DNA from: Mytilisepta virgata
Taxonomy: Eukaryota > Mollusca > Bivalvia > Mytilida > Mytilidae
Direction: 5' to 3'
Assembly: GCA_028015205.1 (NCBI GenBank)
Contig: CM051519.1
Location: 37,801,979 to 37,865,978, forward strand
DNA: 64,000 nucleotides
This document shows, one piece after another, positions 22,871-34,330 of this stretch. Positions within the stretch are counted from its first letter, which is position 1, and every line of letters starts with the position of its first letter. The notes under the pieces are model-generated. The model was not told the origin of the DNA. It searched no databases and saw only the letters and a list, made by a program, of their open reading frames with translations. A program made the position numbers and the translations under genes.

Positions 22871-25096
22871 TATGTTTGTTTACTTAATTTGTTTTAATTG
22901 TAATTAAGATATAAGGATTTATGATATTTTTAACATTTGGGTTCAAAAACAACACCAGTGGAGTACATTTAAATGCAGATTGCATTTTTAAAGAAGCGTG
23001 CCAATTCATAATAAATGATAGTAATTGATGTACGCATGATCTATACATTACAATGAAAAGTATAATGGAGTCAACTTTATTCTGATTTATCGTACCTGAA
23101 AATGTATACATAAATTAATATTGATGGAAAGAATATATCGTATTATGTTTAGATACAGTGGTCGTGAAAATGCAAAATGGGCCAAGTTGGGAAATAAGGG
23201 AGCTCTAAGACCAACATAAACACTTGCCTTTTATTTTTAAATCATAGGATAATGAATTGAAATTATTATATTCCTTGGTTTAATGTTAAATATTTTCAGT
23301 CACCAAGAATAATTCAATAGTTTCATTGCTATTGTCCAGAATAAAAAAGCGTCAAAAAGCAAAAAATATATTTAAATCTGATTATGTTTTAAAAAAAAAT
23401 ATTATTTGTTATTGAATATGCTAATAAAACATATTATCAAGCAGTTTCATTATTGTAATTTTTGTTTATTTAGGCGCATAAATTATCCGGAACGGAACTA
23501 TTTCACACCTGAACCAATTTCTGTTTTTTTTTTTTATGTGAAGTGGAGGTATCTTCCACCCCAGCATTTCATCGGATGTTCTGTTGCTCTATCTTAGTTT
23601 GGCTTATATCTCTCCGGCATATTATCTCTCAGGAGGAATAATGTCCAAACAAACCTTATCTTACACAGAAATACTAAAGCTACGCATTTGTGTTCTAAAT
23701 TCACAATAACGAACCATAAAATAAACAAGACATCAGTGCTCAGTCAAAATATTGGCAAAATATCTCCTATAGTGCTAGCCAAACTCTTGCAGACAGCAGC
23801 TAACAACTTAAATATTGAAACATTTCCATCTGAAAGCCTGGGTTCTTCAATTTGCAGAGATGCAGATTCTTCCATATTAAAGGTCACACCAAATTGATCT
23901 TTAATTCTTTGGATTTCGCCGCTCCAATTCCTAGACTATGTAAATTTTAAGAAACAAAATGTTTACCCCTTCATTTTGCAAAATTGATGAAAATTCGCAC
24001 CAAAGTTTTCATTTTTCGAGAAGTTAAAAATAAAAATTGTTCGCCTGCAGCTAAAATTTTGTCAAAATTTTGATTTGTTTTCTCATTTTGCAATATTTTA
24101 GTTAAAAAATGTTTGCTGCACGTCTTAATCTTCACCCGAAAAAAGCAGTCCTCAAGAAAATGAAAATAAAATTAAAATTTCGCTCGCTCGCACATATAAA
24201 AATAAATTTGGTGAGGCCAAATCTATCAGCCCTAAATATTTTTGTGCAGTAGGATATTAAGAGTTTAGACGAAACCAGTCGGCGAATCGCAGTGTGGAAG
24301 ATTGTTGAAATCGTTATAGTTGAACAAATAGTTACATGCGATTTTGTGGACTTTAAGAGGATAGTGTGTAGACTCTTCCAGACTCTTTTAACCATACAAA
24401 TTTCACCGACATGATGATAATTTGAGTATGCAATTTTATTGTATAATAGCACTTTTTTATCTGCATTCACTGGCATATTTATTCTGTTTGCTTTTTCACC
24501 CTTTTTCCATTACATATTTTTATGGAAAAATCATCCGAGGAATCGTTACGTAGAAAGGTTCAACTAAATATTCATTCAAACTTAAAAAGGATCCAATCCA
24601 CAAAAAAATGAATGAATGCGTCATCCAGACGACAAGAAGACATAATGACACTAGTGGAATAATTAAACAAAAAACATATATAACCCCGTCATCTCCATAG
24701 GTGAGACGAAAATCGTTTTATTTCTAGGTTTTACAACTGATTTCTGTAATGGAATGGAAGGCCAAGGACAACTAAAACATAAAACTTTTTAAGATTTGAT
24801 ACGTCATTTCCTTTATTTTTAATGTTCATAAGAAGTAAAGAATATAGTATTATTAGGCTTATTAACGGGGTGAATGTAGTTTACATAATTTTCATAAATC
24901 AGTCTTGTCAGAATCATATTATTATTTCTTGTGTTTCTCCTTTTTCCAGACGAGGTTTCTTGGGGAGAAGGTTGTATGTTTTACTTCGCAGCAATGGTAA
25001 TGAAAAAAGTGGAGATTAACAATCCTGTCAAGGTCTCCAGTGCAGGATTTTAAAAGTTAATAAAGAGAAAGTAAGACAGATTTCTAATTTGATTTA
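22871..25096. other. Intergenic stretch, no gene seen
   Basis: Several short open frames occur by chance in AT-rich sequence. None has a recognisable motif or splice-linked partner. Confidence 0.5.
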
Positions 25097-27319
25097 TTAG
25101 GTATGAATGACGGTCAACTGGAAATTTTTAAATAGCGTGTATGTTTCTTGTTGCGATCCCCATGTTGAGTCTTGTCCACCAAAAAACGTGGAAAAGAATA
25201 TACCCGACACCTTCACATCACTGTCGGTTCTAATTACTATATTCTTTATTGTAAACATTCGGTGTCCATTCATGTCTACTTGTAGCCATCCATCGTTATG
25301 TCCTATTCGGTTAAGATGTATATGCTGGGTCAATTTATGCCAATGATTGTGTTGAAATTTGAAAGAAGACGACGTCATGCTGACACCAAACTTTCCGTTA
25401 TCTTCTATGGTGACCCCACTTTGGTGACTTCTCCATGAGTCGTAACTTGGAATTTGCTTACTTTTAGGGAAATAAAAATATACTTCTGCGTGACCATGTT
25501 CACGCCACATAAATCGGGTTGAGAAACAATGATCTGCCGGTCTTCCACCGGAGCAATCTGTTGTCTTTCCGTACAATCCGGGAAGTTTTCCTCCGATATT
25601 GGTGTATTTACCGTGTTTTTCCCAAACCAACGAACTTGGAATATAAACCTCGTAATTCATGATGACATCAGTTGCACCGCCTTTTGGAAATCCAGGAGGA
25701 TGCATGGCAAACTGTGCACCTCTTCTTCGGTCACGTTGATGTGACTGGCTATCTTTATCATAGTGAACTCTCAACACGTAACAGTGACCTTGCTTGTACA
25801 TGTCAACTGCCATGTCGTGGCTGTGAACACCAAAGGAACCATGATGAAGATCTGCACCTATGCTTGAGAAGTAATGCTGTAGACTGCTATCAGGGCAATT
25901 GCCATCTTCAAAAAAGAATTAAATGTACCCACATTAGATCTTACTGTTAAGTACTGTTAATTCAGAAATTAATGCAATGCTGCGAAAACATCTGCAAGGT
26001 AAAGATAACAATGCATATAAAGTCTCGAATTTTAATGTTTGCTGCTAATATTCTATTGCAACTTTAATATAATAATTATTCGCATAATAAATGGACGCAA
26101 TAGTTTCCAAATTTGCAGTATGTTACAGGAAATGAATGTAATACAACGAAACATTCGAGGAATTCTCGGTACACCTCTCATTTTTACCTTTTCTACAAAT
26201 AAAATGTATGTTCATATATTATATATATATATCACTGTCAGGTATGTAAATCTTACAGCTGTATTTTAACATAAATTGTTAATACTTTTTCCGTTTAAGT
26301 GAGAAAAGATAATTCCAATACAGTACACCTTTATTAAATTTACAATAGATTCCAGTTCTTGGTTCCTCTGTGCAAAGTTGGTCGCTGACATTTCTTTGTA
26401 GAAAAATTACAAAGGCTTGATTATCTTTAAAATAACTTGCTTAAAAACGAGAACTTAGGTACATGTACGTGCAGAACCACTAATCATCAACTGAAGCTAG
26501 AACACGACTTCGCTAAATATAGTTGTTGATAACAGCTGCCGGACTATTTCATACTCGTATGTTTAACTACTTGGCTACTTTCTGATAGATGTAAAAATAT
26601 TATCTCCGATTTGATAACACGAGAGGATTTTTTTTAAAGAATGTCGTGATTCCCAAGATCAATGTCTTAAAGAGACCAACCAAAAAAAAAAAAAAAAAAC
26701 ATACAAAAAATACCAAACGAACCCAAAACGACAAAAAAAAACAATACTGGAAAGCTGCTGTTTGAATTGAAAATGATCCTGCACCCCTTGCGAGGAGTTG
26801 GGACACTTCAAGATTCCTATCTAAAATTTGTATGCTATTATTATATCAAGAAATTAAATCACTAAGTTGAATGAAACGGAAAAAAGTTTAGTTTGAAAAC
26901 ATAAATTCATAATTTTAGAAATTCAACCCCTGTTGGTCCTAATTTTGATAATCAAAATTCTAAAATCTTATTGCGCATCTACATAAAGTGTTTGAAAATA
27001 CTTTAATGAAACAAATTGCATAAACAAAATACAAAAATGCAAATATAAAAGAGGAGATTAGGTCGGTCACAAGCTTAACTTCACAATTTTCGAATAAATT
27101 GATTAATAATATATTGACAAAATGTACTAGAAATAATTCGGGCTTACAGACGCTAAAAAAAGCATCTGGGATCATTTCCTTGTCCTTCTTCCTCAATATA
27201 AATCAGAGTGTTTCTCTTTTGCATCACTAACCCTTGTAAAATTTTGTCTTGATTTTCTTACCTGGTAACAGAAAACACTTCACTACTCCAAGAACAGTAG
27301 CCAGCAAGATTTCCTTCAT
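25097..27319 (-). CDS. Secreted PL14-family polysaccharide lyase (alginate lyase-like), 2 exons
   Basis: Exon 1 (27262-27319) encodes a start Met and signal peptide (M-K-E-I-L-L-A-T-V-L-G-V-V). Exon 2 (25097-25905) joins in phase 1 to give 288 residues. The body matches mollusc PL14 enzymes, which cut alginate by beta-elimination in herbivorous gastropods. A conserved Lys lies in G-G-K-L-P-G. The motif S-T-R is followed by two Tyr residues 12 and 14 positions after the Arg, in E-V-Y-F-Y-F-P. This Ser/Arg/Tyr/Tyr spacing equals that reported for the Aplysia enzyme (residues 126, 128, 140, 142), but the Lys-to-Ser loop is about five residues shorter. Alginate activity is therefore likely but not certain. 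Filter-feeding bivalves could use it to digest algal polymer. No breaks seen. Confidence 0.87.
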
Positions 27320-27349
27320 ACTGAGAAAAATAAAAAAGAAATAAAAGCG

Positions 27350-27625
27350 CACAAAATTTACAAACTTAGTTAATAATTTCTAGGGGATTTCAGTTTTTAA
27401 TGAGATTTATAGCGATTTCTCGATGCAATATAGGATGATAACAATTCTTTGCAGAAAGCGACCAAAACTTGACTTCTCTTTTAAAGATTTGCCTACAATT
27501 TACAAACTTAGTTAATAATTTCTTTGAAGTCACAATACCGGATTTCAGTTTTTAATGAGATTTAAAGCGATTTCTCGGTGCAATATAGGATGATAACAAT
27601 TCTTTGCAGAAAGCGGCCAAACTTT
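27350..27625. repeat. 137-bp direct duplication upstream of the PL14 gene
   Basis: Two adjacent copies begin AATTTACAAACTTAGTTAAT and carry GATTTCAGTTTTTAATGAG, CAATATAGGATGATAACAAT and CTTTGCAGAAAGCG. They lie just upstream of the PL14 start on the minus strand. A looser relative of the flanking sequence lies inside the intron (about 26370-26560). Confidence 0.7.
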
Positions 27626-27779
27626 ACCTCTCTTTTAAAGAACTGCCTAAAAACAGGTACTTACGTACTTTCAGGAGCAACACTGACAAACAAGACGAAC
27701 GAATTTCCTAGATATAGCTATCGATAAGATCTTATTTGACCTAATGGCATGTTAGACATGTACAGGTAGTATGATCAAT

Positions 27780-28590
27780 TAAATTGAAATATAGAACCGA
27801 ATTTCTTAACGTCAGGAACCTTAAATCTATCCTTTATCAATTACACACCTGTATAAAAGCCTAAATAGGATTTTACCGTACCCATACAGATACAGATACA
27901 CCTGGATATTTGCAGCAAACTTCAAACATATACCTTCTTGATATTTGGTAAAATCATACAAAATATGATTACTCATTAAACAAGCCTAACCCCGCCACAT
28001 TTTTATGTGCCTGTCCAAAAATTAAGTGTTTATCAGTGATTGTACATTTCTTAGTGTTGTTTACGTATATTTCGAATAAGGTTTTTATTTTAAGCATTTT
28101 GTAGTTTCGGCTGAATTTCTTTACAACCTCTTAATACAGGCACTCTAAAGGCTTGCTGTACAGTATGGACATATGACCCATGTTTCAGGTGGCTGCTGTC
28201 TCATTGACATTTATACCATACATGTGTCTCCTTTCATGATTTTTATGAGAAGTTTTACGTGGTACCATATAAAAAAAAAAAAATTGACCGAAACCACAAA
28301 ATATCTTGAAATAAAGATTCTAAATAATTATACATAAACAACAAGACTGAACAATTTACAAAAACTCCATACTTAGGAAAGGAATACAATTCGGACAAAT
28401 AAGCAAAAGTAGCAGTTAAATATACGAGTTTTAAAAAAATTGCCAAGAACGGCAACGCAATGAGTTTGGCACTTGAAAAATATGACAGACAGTATAACCC
28501 ACCATAACCCCATCGTCGGTGGTCCACCTAAGCAAGCGTGACAAACAGGAGGCAAACAGTCTCGCTTGCTGAAGTGGACCACCGACGTGG
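27780..28590. other. Intergenic, dispersed-repeat remnant
   Basis: Around 27985-28240 the sequence has words such as AAGCCTAACCCCGCCACATTT and GCTGCTGTCTCATTGACATTT, which I associate with dispersed bivalve repeats. No coding exon seen. Confidence 0.35.
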
Positions 28591-28599
28591 GGTAATGGT

Positions 28600-28735
28600 C
28601 GGTTAGAGTAAGAGTACGAGTCAGATATAAGATAAGAGTTAGAGGCAGAACTAGGGATAAGGTAAGAGTTTGGGTTAGGGGTAGGACTAGGGTTAGAGTT
28701 AGGACTCGAGTTAGGGTTAGGAGTAGGACTGGAAT
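28600..28735. repeat. Degenerate telomere-like GGTTAG repeats
   Basis: A run of variants of (G/A)GGTTAG, such as GGGTTAGGGGTAGGACTAGGGTTAGAGTTAGG, extends for about 130 bp. The TTAGGG type is the usual mollusc telomere repeat. Here it is internal and diverged. Confidence 0.6.
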
Positions 28736-28739
28736 CCGT

Positions 28740-28985
28740 AAATGTTCATACCCGTCCTGAAATACTCTAAAATTTCTGTTTCATGAGGGTGCTCTCTTTC
28801 AGGTCCGCGTTACATGGGCGCGGCAAACTTTAATGTCCATCGTAACATAAACGAGACCGAGATCATTCGTTCCCGTCCGGAATGACTCTAAAACTTCTGT
28901 TTCATAAGGTGCTCTCTTTCAAGTCCGCGTTACATGGACGCAGCCATCTTCGGTGTTCATCGTAACATCAATGAGATCACTCCTC
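28740..28985. repeat. Direct repeat, two units of about 125 bp
   Basis: Two units share CCCGTCC-GAAT-ACTCTAAAA, TTCTGTTTCAT, GGTGCTCTCTTTCA, GTCCGCGTTACATGG and CATCGTAACAT. They lie directly after the telomere-like run. Confidence 0.7.
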
Positions 28986-29109
28986 ATCACTATGACGCCA
29001 ATGGAAAGCTTTTAACGAAAATATAATCAGAGGTTTTGAAGACCGTCAAACAACACACACGTATCAATGGAATCGAAAACGCCTCTCGTTGATTTATTGG
29101 TTCCTGCTA

Positions 29110-30060
29110 GATATTAAATACCTGTGGATCTTTCTAACACCAAAGCAAAACCAGAAATGAAAAGGAAAATACTTCCAACCAAAGTGAAGAGAACCAAACG
29201 GCTGGAAAACACAAGTGGGGGACCCGGCAAAGTGGATCCAAACAAGAAATGTACAGTGTCAAACGAACAAGAGCTTTGCGGAATTCTACAAAAACATGAA
29301 TATCTGCAAGGGAGGTATCAGGATTGACAACGAATGGAAAAGACTTAATAGAGACCTCATCAGAAAAGTGAAATTCTCGAAACGAATACCTTGGCAAACG
29401 TTTGTGTATGAATCAACAAGCCGTTGATGAACCTGTAGCTAATATAAGCAGTTGCAGGACGATCGGAGCTCATTCTTCTATCGAATCCAAGGAAAGAAAG
29501 ATATCTTAAATGTATACCTGTGACATATGAGGAAACCAGTCCAAGCGAAACTTCAACCTAGAGAGACACAAAAAGAATGCACACGGTATTGAAGAGGATT
29601 CAACAGACTATAGTGATTCAGGAATCGGAACAAAGTAGTGACCATGGATCCAACGAAGACTCCGAAGAGCAATGCGGACAGTCTTCTTGGTATGTCATTT
29701 CGAATAGAATATTTCAAGTACATCAATCGGAATACTCACAGACAGTAAACTAGTCAAAGCCGGAATGGAAGAAGACAAGGCACGCTTGGCAGCATATAGA
29801 GACATGTCTGACTCATACAGAGACGAAATACGAAAGCATTACCTCGAACTGGTGTCCTGGCATCAAGACATGAATAAAGACCCCGTACATAGAAAGATCA
29901 AGAAAACGGCTAAACTCTTGAGAGAAGAGGAATACTACGAATCAAAGGAATCATGGGAATAGACCGTAGAAAAACGAAAATATCTGCTTAACTGTGTAGT
30001 GAACGACTACGACCCACACCAGCTGACTCTATGTGACGGAGGAATTGGAATTACCATATT
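29110..30060 (+). pseudogene. Broken zinc-finger-like gene
   Basis: Open pieces lie at 29124-29327, 29215-29427 and 29765-29962, with a coding-like stretch at 29510-29640. In the last, a C2H2-type finger (C-D-I, then N-F-N-L-E-R-H-K-K-N-A-H) is cut by an in-frame TGA and followed by an acidic D-S-T-D-Y-S-D-S-G-I. The 3' piece is a charged helical segment (A-A-Y-R-D-M-S-D-S-Y-R-D-E-I-R-K-H-Y). Stops and frameshifts lie between pieces. It could be a decayed mobile-element gene. The product is not recognised. Confidence 0.5.
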
Positions 30061-30189
30061 ACAAAGAAAAAATATAACAAAAAAAGGAAGGAGGGTAATG
30101 CAGCCTATATATGTTTATACATATATATAGCCAGTCACAAGCCTGGATAAATGCAGAGTGGACTTTCAAAGGACCCGGATCATAGGGTG

Positions 30190-31320
30190 CTCTCGGACAG
30201 ATCCAATCTTTGACTAACGACAATCGACCACCACTAGCAGCAGCAGCAAAAAACCGAAATGAGCACCTGAGTATAGTTATGAGTAGCGATGAACAGCAAA
30301 GAGCAAACAGCGATGAGCAAGAGAAGAGTAGCAATGACGAACAGCAACAAGCAGCAGGAACAGGAACAGCAGCAAAAACAGCGATAAGTAGCACCAAAAA
30401 ACCGAAATGAGCACGCGAGTAAGGTCTTGAGTAACGATGAACAGCAAAGAGCAAGAGAAAAACAGCGATAACGAACAGCAACAAGCAGCAGGAGCAACAG
30501 CAGCAGCGAAAACATCGACAAGTAGCACCAAAAAACCGAAATAGACACGCGAGTAAGGTCGTGAGTAGCGACGAACAGCAAAGGGCAAGAGAAAAACAGC
30601 GATGAGCAAGAGAAGAGCAGTGATGACGAACAGCAACAAGCAGCAGGCGCAACAGCACCAGCGAAAAAAGCGACAAGTAGCACCAAAAAACCGAAATGAG
30701 CACGCAAGTAAGGTCATGATTAGCGATGAACACCAAAGAGCAAGAGAAAAACGGCGATGAGCAAGAGAAGAGCAGTGACGACGAACAGCAACAAGCAGCA
30801 GGAGCAACAGCAGCAGCGAAAACAGCGACAAGTAGCACCAAAAGACCGAAATGAGCACGCGAGTAAGGTCATGATTAGCGATGAACAGCAAAGAGCAAGA
30901 GAAAAACAGCGATGAGCAAGAGAAGAGCAGCGACGACGAACAGCAACAAGCAGCAACAAGCAGCAGCAGCAGCAGCAGGGAAAACAGTGACAAGTAGCAC
31001 CAAAAAACTGAAATGAACACGCTAGTATAGTCATGAGTAGCGATGAACAGCAAAGAGAAAGAGAAAAACAGCGATGACGAACAGCAACAAGCAGCAGAAG
31101 CGAAAACAGCGACAAGTAGCGTAAAAAAACCGAAATGAGCACGCGAGTATACTCCCCATTAGCGATGAGCAACAAAGAGCAAGAGAAAAACAGCGATGTG
31201 CAAGAGAACAGCAGCGATGACGAACTACAACAAGCACCAGGAGCAGCAGCAGCAGCGAAAACAGTGACAAGTAGCCCAAAAAAACTGAAATGAGCAAGTA
31301 AGGTCATGAGTAAGTAAATA
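30190..31320. repeat. AGC-rich minisatellite, 8 units of about 120-160 bp
   Basis: Units carry AGTAGCACCAAAAAACCGAA, ATGAGCACGCGAGTAAGGTC, AGCGATGAACAGCAAAGAGC and GAACAGCAACAAGCAGCAGGAGCAACAGC. Anchor words occur near 30253, 30401, 30535, 30690, 30845, 31008, 31129 and 31286. The strand is almost free of T. That leaves very long open frames on the opposite strand, rich in Leu, Cys, Phe and Ser, which are by-products and not genes. Confidence 0.9.
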
Positions 31321-31329
31321 ATGGGAAAA

Positions 31330-31680
31330 TGGCGCAAAAATCCATCACTTCCGGTTGCGTATGCGCGCAAACCACTTCCGGATTCGCCAGCACATGCGCA
31401 TACCATACATGCGGGTTTCAGCACGTGATTGACGTCACTTCCGTAAACAAATGGCGGGAAACCCACTACTTCCGGGTACTTCCGGTTCGGTTCAAGTATG
31501 CGCAGTCCCCACATCCCAGTCCCGGTGCGTGATTAACGTCACTTCCGTAAACAATTGGCGGGAAAACGCATGCGCGCAAACCACTTCCGGGTACTTTTGG
31601 TTTCGGTCACGTGACTTCCGGTTTCGGTGTCCTCACTTCCTGTGACGTCATTTCCGGTTGACGTCACTTCCGGATGATCC
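31330..31680. promoter_or_regulatory. Dense array of housekeeping-type transcription factor motifs
   Basis: Nine copies of ACTTCCG (ETS-type), at about 31346, 31373, 31437, 31468, 31478, 31540, 31582, 31613 and 31665, lie in about 330 bp together with two near variants. Among them are TGACGTCA and related CRE-like sites, two copies of TTCCGTAAACAA(A/T)TGGCGGGAAA carrying an E2F-like TGGCGGGAA, several NRF1-like ATGCGCGC/ATGCGCA words, and CACGTGA E-boxes. The array is CpG-rich in AT-rich surroundings. No gene start is evident next to it. Confidence 0.6.
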
Positions 31681-31689
31681 TCCTCATGA

Positions 31690-33569
31690 TACTCCACCAC
31701 ACCACCACCACAAATCATAACTGAACTGTGCCCATATACTAATATGGAGTAGGCTTTAGCCTAAAATCGGGCGAAGCCAATATCATAATAAGAATGAAAG
31801 ACTTTCTTTAAATAATGTACTTACCAATCTTGACCTTCAGTTTGACTTTTGACCAAATCTCTTCATCCCTGGCTTTATCCTTTAAAATATGAAAATGCAA
31901 TATTGTTAAATATATGTTAGATAATTAAGTTCTGCTCATAATCTATCATTATATATCATACTGAAGTATGTATGTATACTGAGTATATATGTTATATATA
32001 TATTCACTGGTGAAATGTCTTTATGGTAAAGCTGAAATTCTGGTTAGTACAATATAAAAAAAACAACAGTAAGAGGCATTGAAAACAAGTAACATGATAC
32101 TTTACATGGCAAATGAAGATGGATTCATACATTGTATGTATACATGTACTTGACCCAAAAGCAAGAAATGTTGTAAAGATGAAACATGCATGCATGCATT
32201 CTAAAACAATATAATACAAAAAAGAAAAAAAATCATGAGAAGCCAACCAACATAGGACAATGTAAGAATTTTTAATTAGATTTACATGTTATATCTGAAG
32301 TAAATTAATTGATCTCATAGTAAATTTTACTATTTTTGTGATAAATGTGATTTGTCTAAATTTTTACTCTGTTGGCCCCTCATTTTATGTCATTCTAATT
32401 TGTCACTGAAAGAAAAACAATCAACTCTTCTTTTCTTACTGAAGTCTTGTACATTTTGAATCTCATCTGATTGCTGGTACTTGATACTGGCATGTATGGA
32501 TGGTGTGTTTTCTTGTATGCATGTACACGATTAATTCTTTTAAATGTGGTTTTCTTTAATGAATTTAAAATGTAAATCAAGACATATTTTTTGTTTTCTC
32601 GAAGTGTTAATGAATAATGTACTTTAAGTGTTTGTTTCTGTTTTCATTTTCTTTGTGCTAATTCTTTAGAAAAAAATATACACAGAGAATTACATCACAT
32701 GTGCATGCCCATACATTTGTACATGGTCATGGTGGTGTCAGACAAATAATTATATATAAATTGATAGTATAAATTACCAAAAAAATCATTTTGGAATTGT
32801 TAATTTTTACATTATCATAGTGTGAAGGTTAGAGGCTGGTATGCCCCCCACCTAATCAATATGATTCTTCAATCCTTAAAAAAATGCAGTCAAAATTTTA
32901 CAGTCCAAACATTTCACTTTAAGTCATAGATCTTTTTACACATACAAATGTATTGAACATGGTGATGATTTTTAAATTCAATTTTAAAGTGTATGAAGGA
33001 TAAAAAATCATTGCATTTGATGTAAATTTCATATGATGATAATTATAAACAGCATAAATGTTAATTAATAGTTAATGTTAAAAAACAATTATATTATCTC
33101 AACCAATAAATAAATTGAAAACTTAAAAATTTAAAAATTACATGTAGTGTTTAAAAGTGAATTAGTTTTTATGTATTGTGTGTTTTTTTTACAGATTTTT
33201 TTATGTATTTTAAATTTTTCTTTTTAAGAATGGTGACTACCCTCCTACTTGGGGAGTCAAAATATGTCCTGAAGCATAGTATTTTTTAAGTTTCTTGAAG
33301 TGCAAGTGATTTTTAATGTGTTTTCTGTTTTCTTTTTCTTTGTGTTCTAAATTAGACAAAAATAAATATACACACAGTCACATCACATGTGAATGCCCAT
33401 ACATTTGTACACATGGTATCGGACAAATAATTATATATTAATTGAAAACATGGAATAAGTTTCCATTTGTACCAAAAGAGTCATTTTTGAATCATTTATT
33501 TTTACATTTTCTTTATCATAGTGCGAAGGTTGGAGGCTGGTATGCCCCCACCTAATCAATATGATTCTC
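31690..33569. other. AT-rich stretch with a diverged direct repeat and an orphan exon-like block
   Basis: About 270 bp at 32640-32900 and 33300-33590 are direct repeats sharing ACATCACATGTG-ATGCCCATACATTTGTACA and GAGGCTGGTATGCCCCC-ACCTAATCAATATGATTCT. The second copy runs into the Helentron helicase end, so these may be Helentron 3' sequences. At 31826-31881, minus strand, a block between AAAG and GGTAAGT reads D-K-A-R-D-E-E-I-W-S-K-V-K and looks like a single exon. I cannot link it to others. Confidence 0.5.
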
Positions 33570-33576
33570 CACACCT

Positions 33577-34330
33577 TCAGAAAATAGCATAAAATTTTAC
33601 ATTCCAAAATTTGTTGTTAAATTCTTTCCAAACCAAGGATCCATGAATTGATGGTTGTTGTTTTGAACTACATTTAAAAACAGGGCAGTCTAAAACAGGG
33701 GGCAATTGTACATCATCTCCCAAAAAAAAAACAACCACAGGAAGTCCACCCCATAACTCAGAACCATTACCAGTCCCAAATTTACACATAAATTCCATCC
33801 ATCCCAGAGTATTACATCCAATCAATGAACGGTCATCTACGAGCAGTACTTTCAACCCTTCACAATTTGTTTGTAATGTTTCCCCATTTATTCCACCAGG
33901 AATCTTAAACTCTTTTTATTTAGTAGTTGGAATTTTTAAGAAACTATGAATGGTCACACCAGATATTAAATTAGCACTATTTCCAGTTGGACAAAGAACT
34001 TGAGCACTTTTATTAGAATTGAAATGCAATCTTATAGCTTTGACCAAACATTTGATTAAATATGATTTACCACAACCACAACCAGCTGTACCAGCAACAA
34101 TTAATCTAAGGGGTTCAAAATTTGAACTATTATTTTGGAAGTCAAAAAGGGTTTTCATAACAAGTTTAAATGCAAACATTTGCTCTTTATTTAAAGAAGC
34201 TATTTTCACATCTGGAATTGACAATTTATCATCCTGACTTTCATCTTTTAAATTCTCTAACAATTTAACACCCAAATCATTTGAATAGCAGCCTCACTTT
34301 AATGACCAGTCATAATCTGGCCCACTATCA
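33577..34330 (-). pseudogene. Helentron PIF1-like helicase relic
   Basis: The N-terminal piece (33916-34275) has L-N-K-E-Q-M-F-A-F and a P-loop region reading G-T-A-G-C-G-C-G-K-S. The usual form is G-T-A-G-T-G-K-S, so an in-frame 6-bp expansion disrupts the Walker A spacing. P-T-G-N-S-A-N-L-I-S-G-V-T-I-H-S-F follows. The next piece (33577-33855) has the Walker B region L-L-V-D-D-R-S-L-I-G and D-D-V-Q-L-P-P-V. The pieces are in different frames and the C-terminal helicase motifs are missing. Confidence 0.8.

Noticed and set aside
30059..31514. Minus-strand open frames of 150-264 codons rich in Leu, Cys, Ser and Phe
   Set aside because: They run through the AGC minisatellite in several overlapping frames and repeat with its period. 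The openness comes from lack of T on the other strand, not from coding selection.
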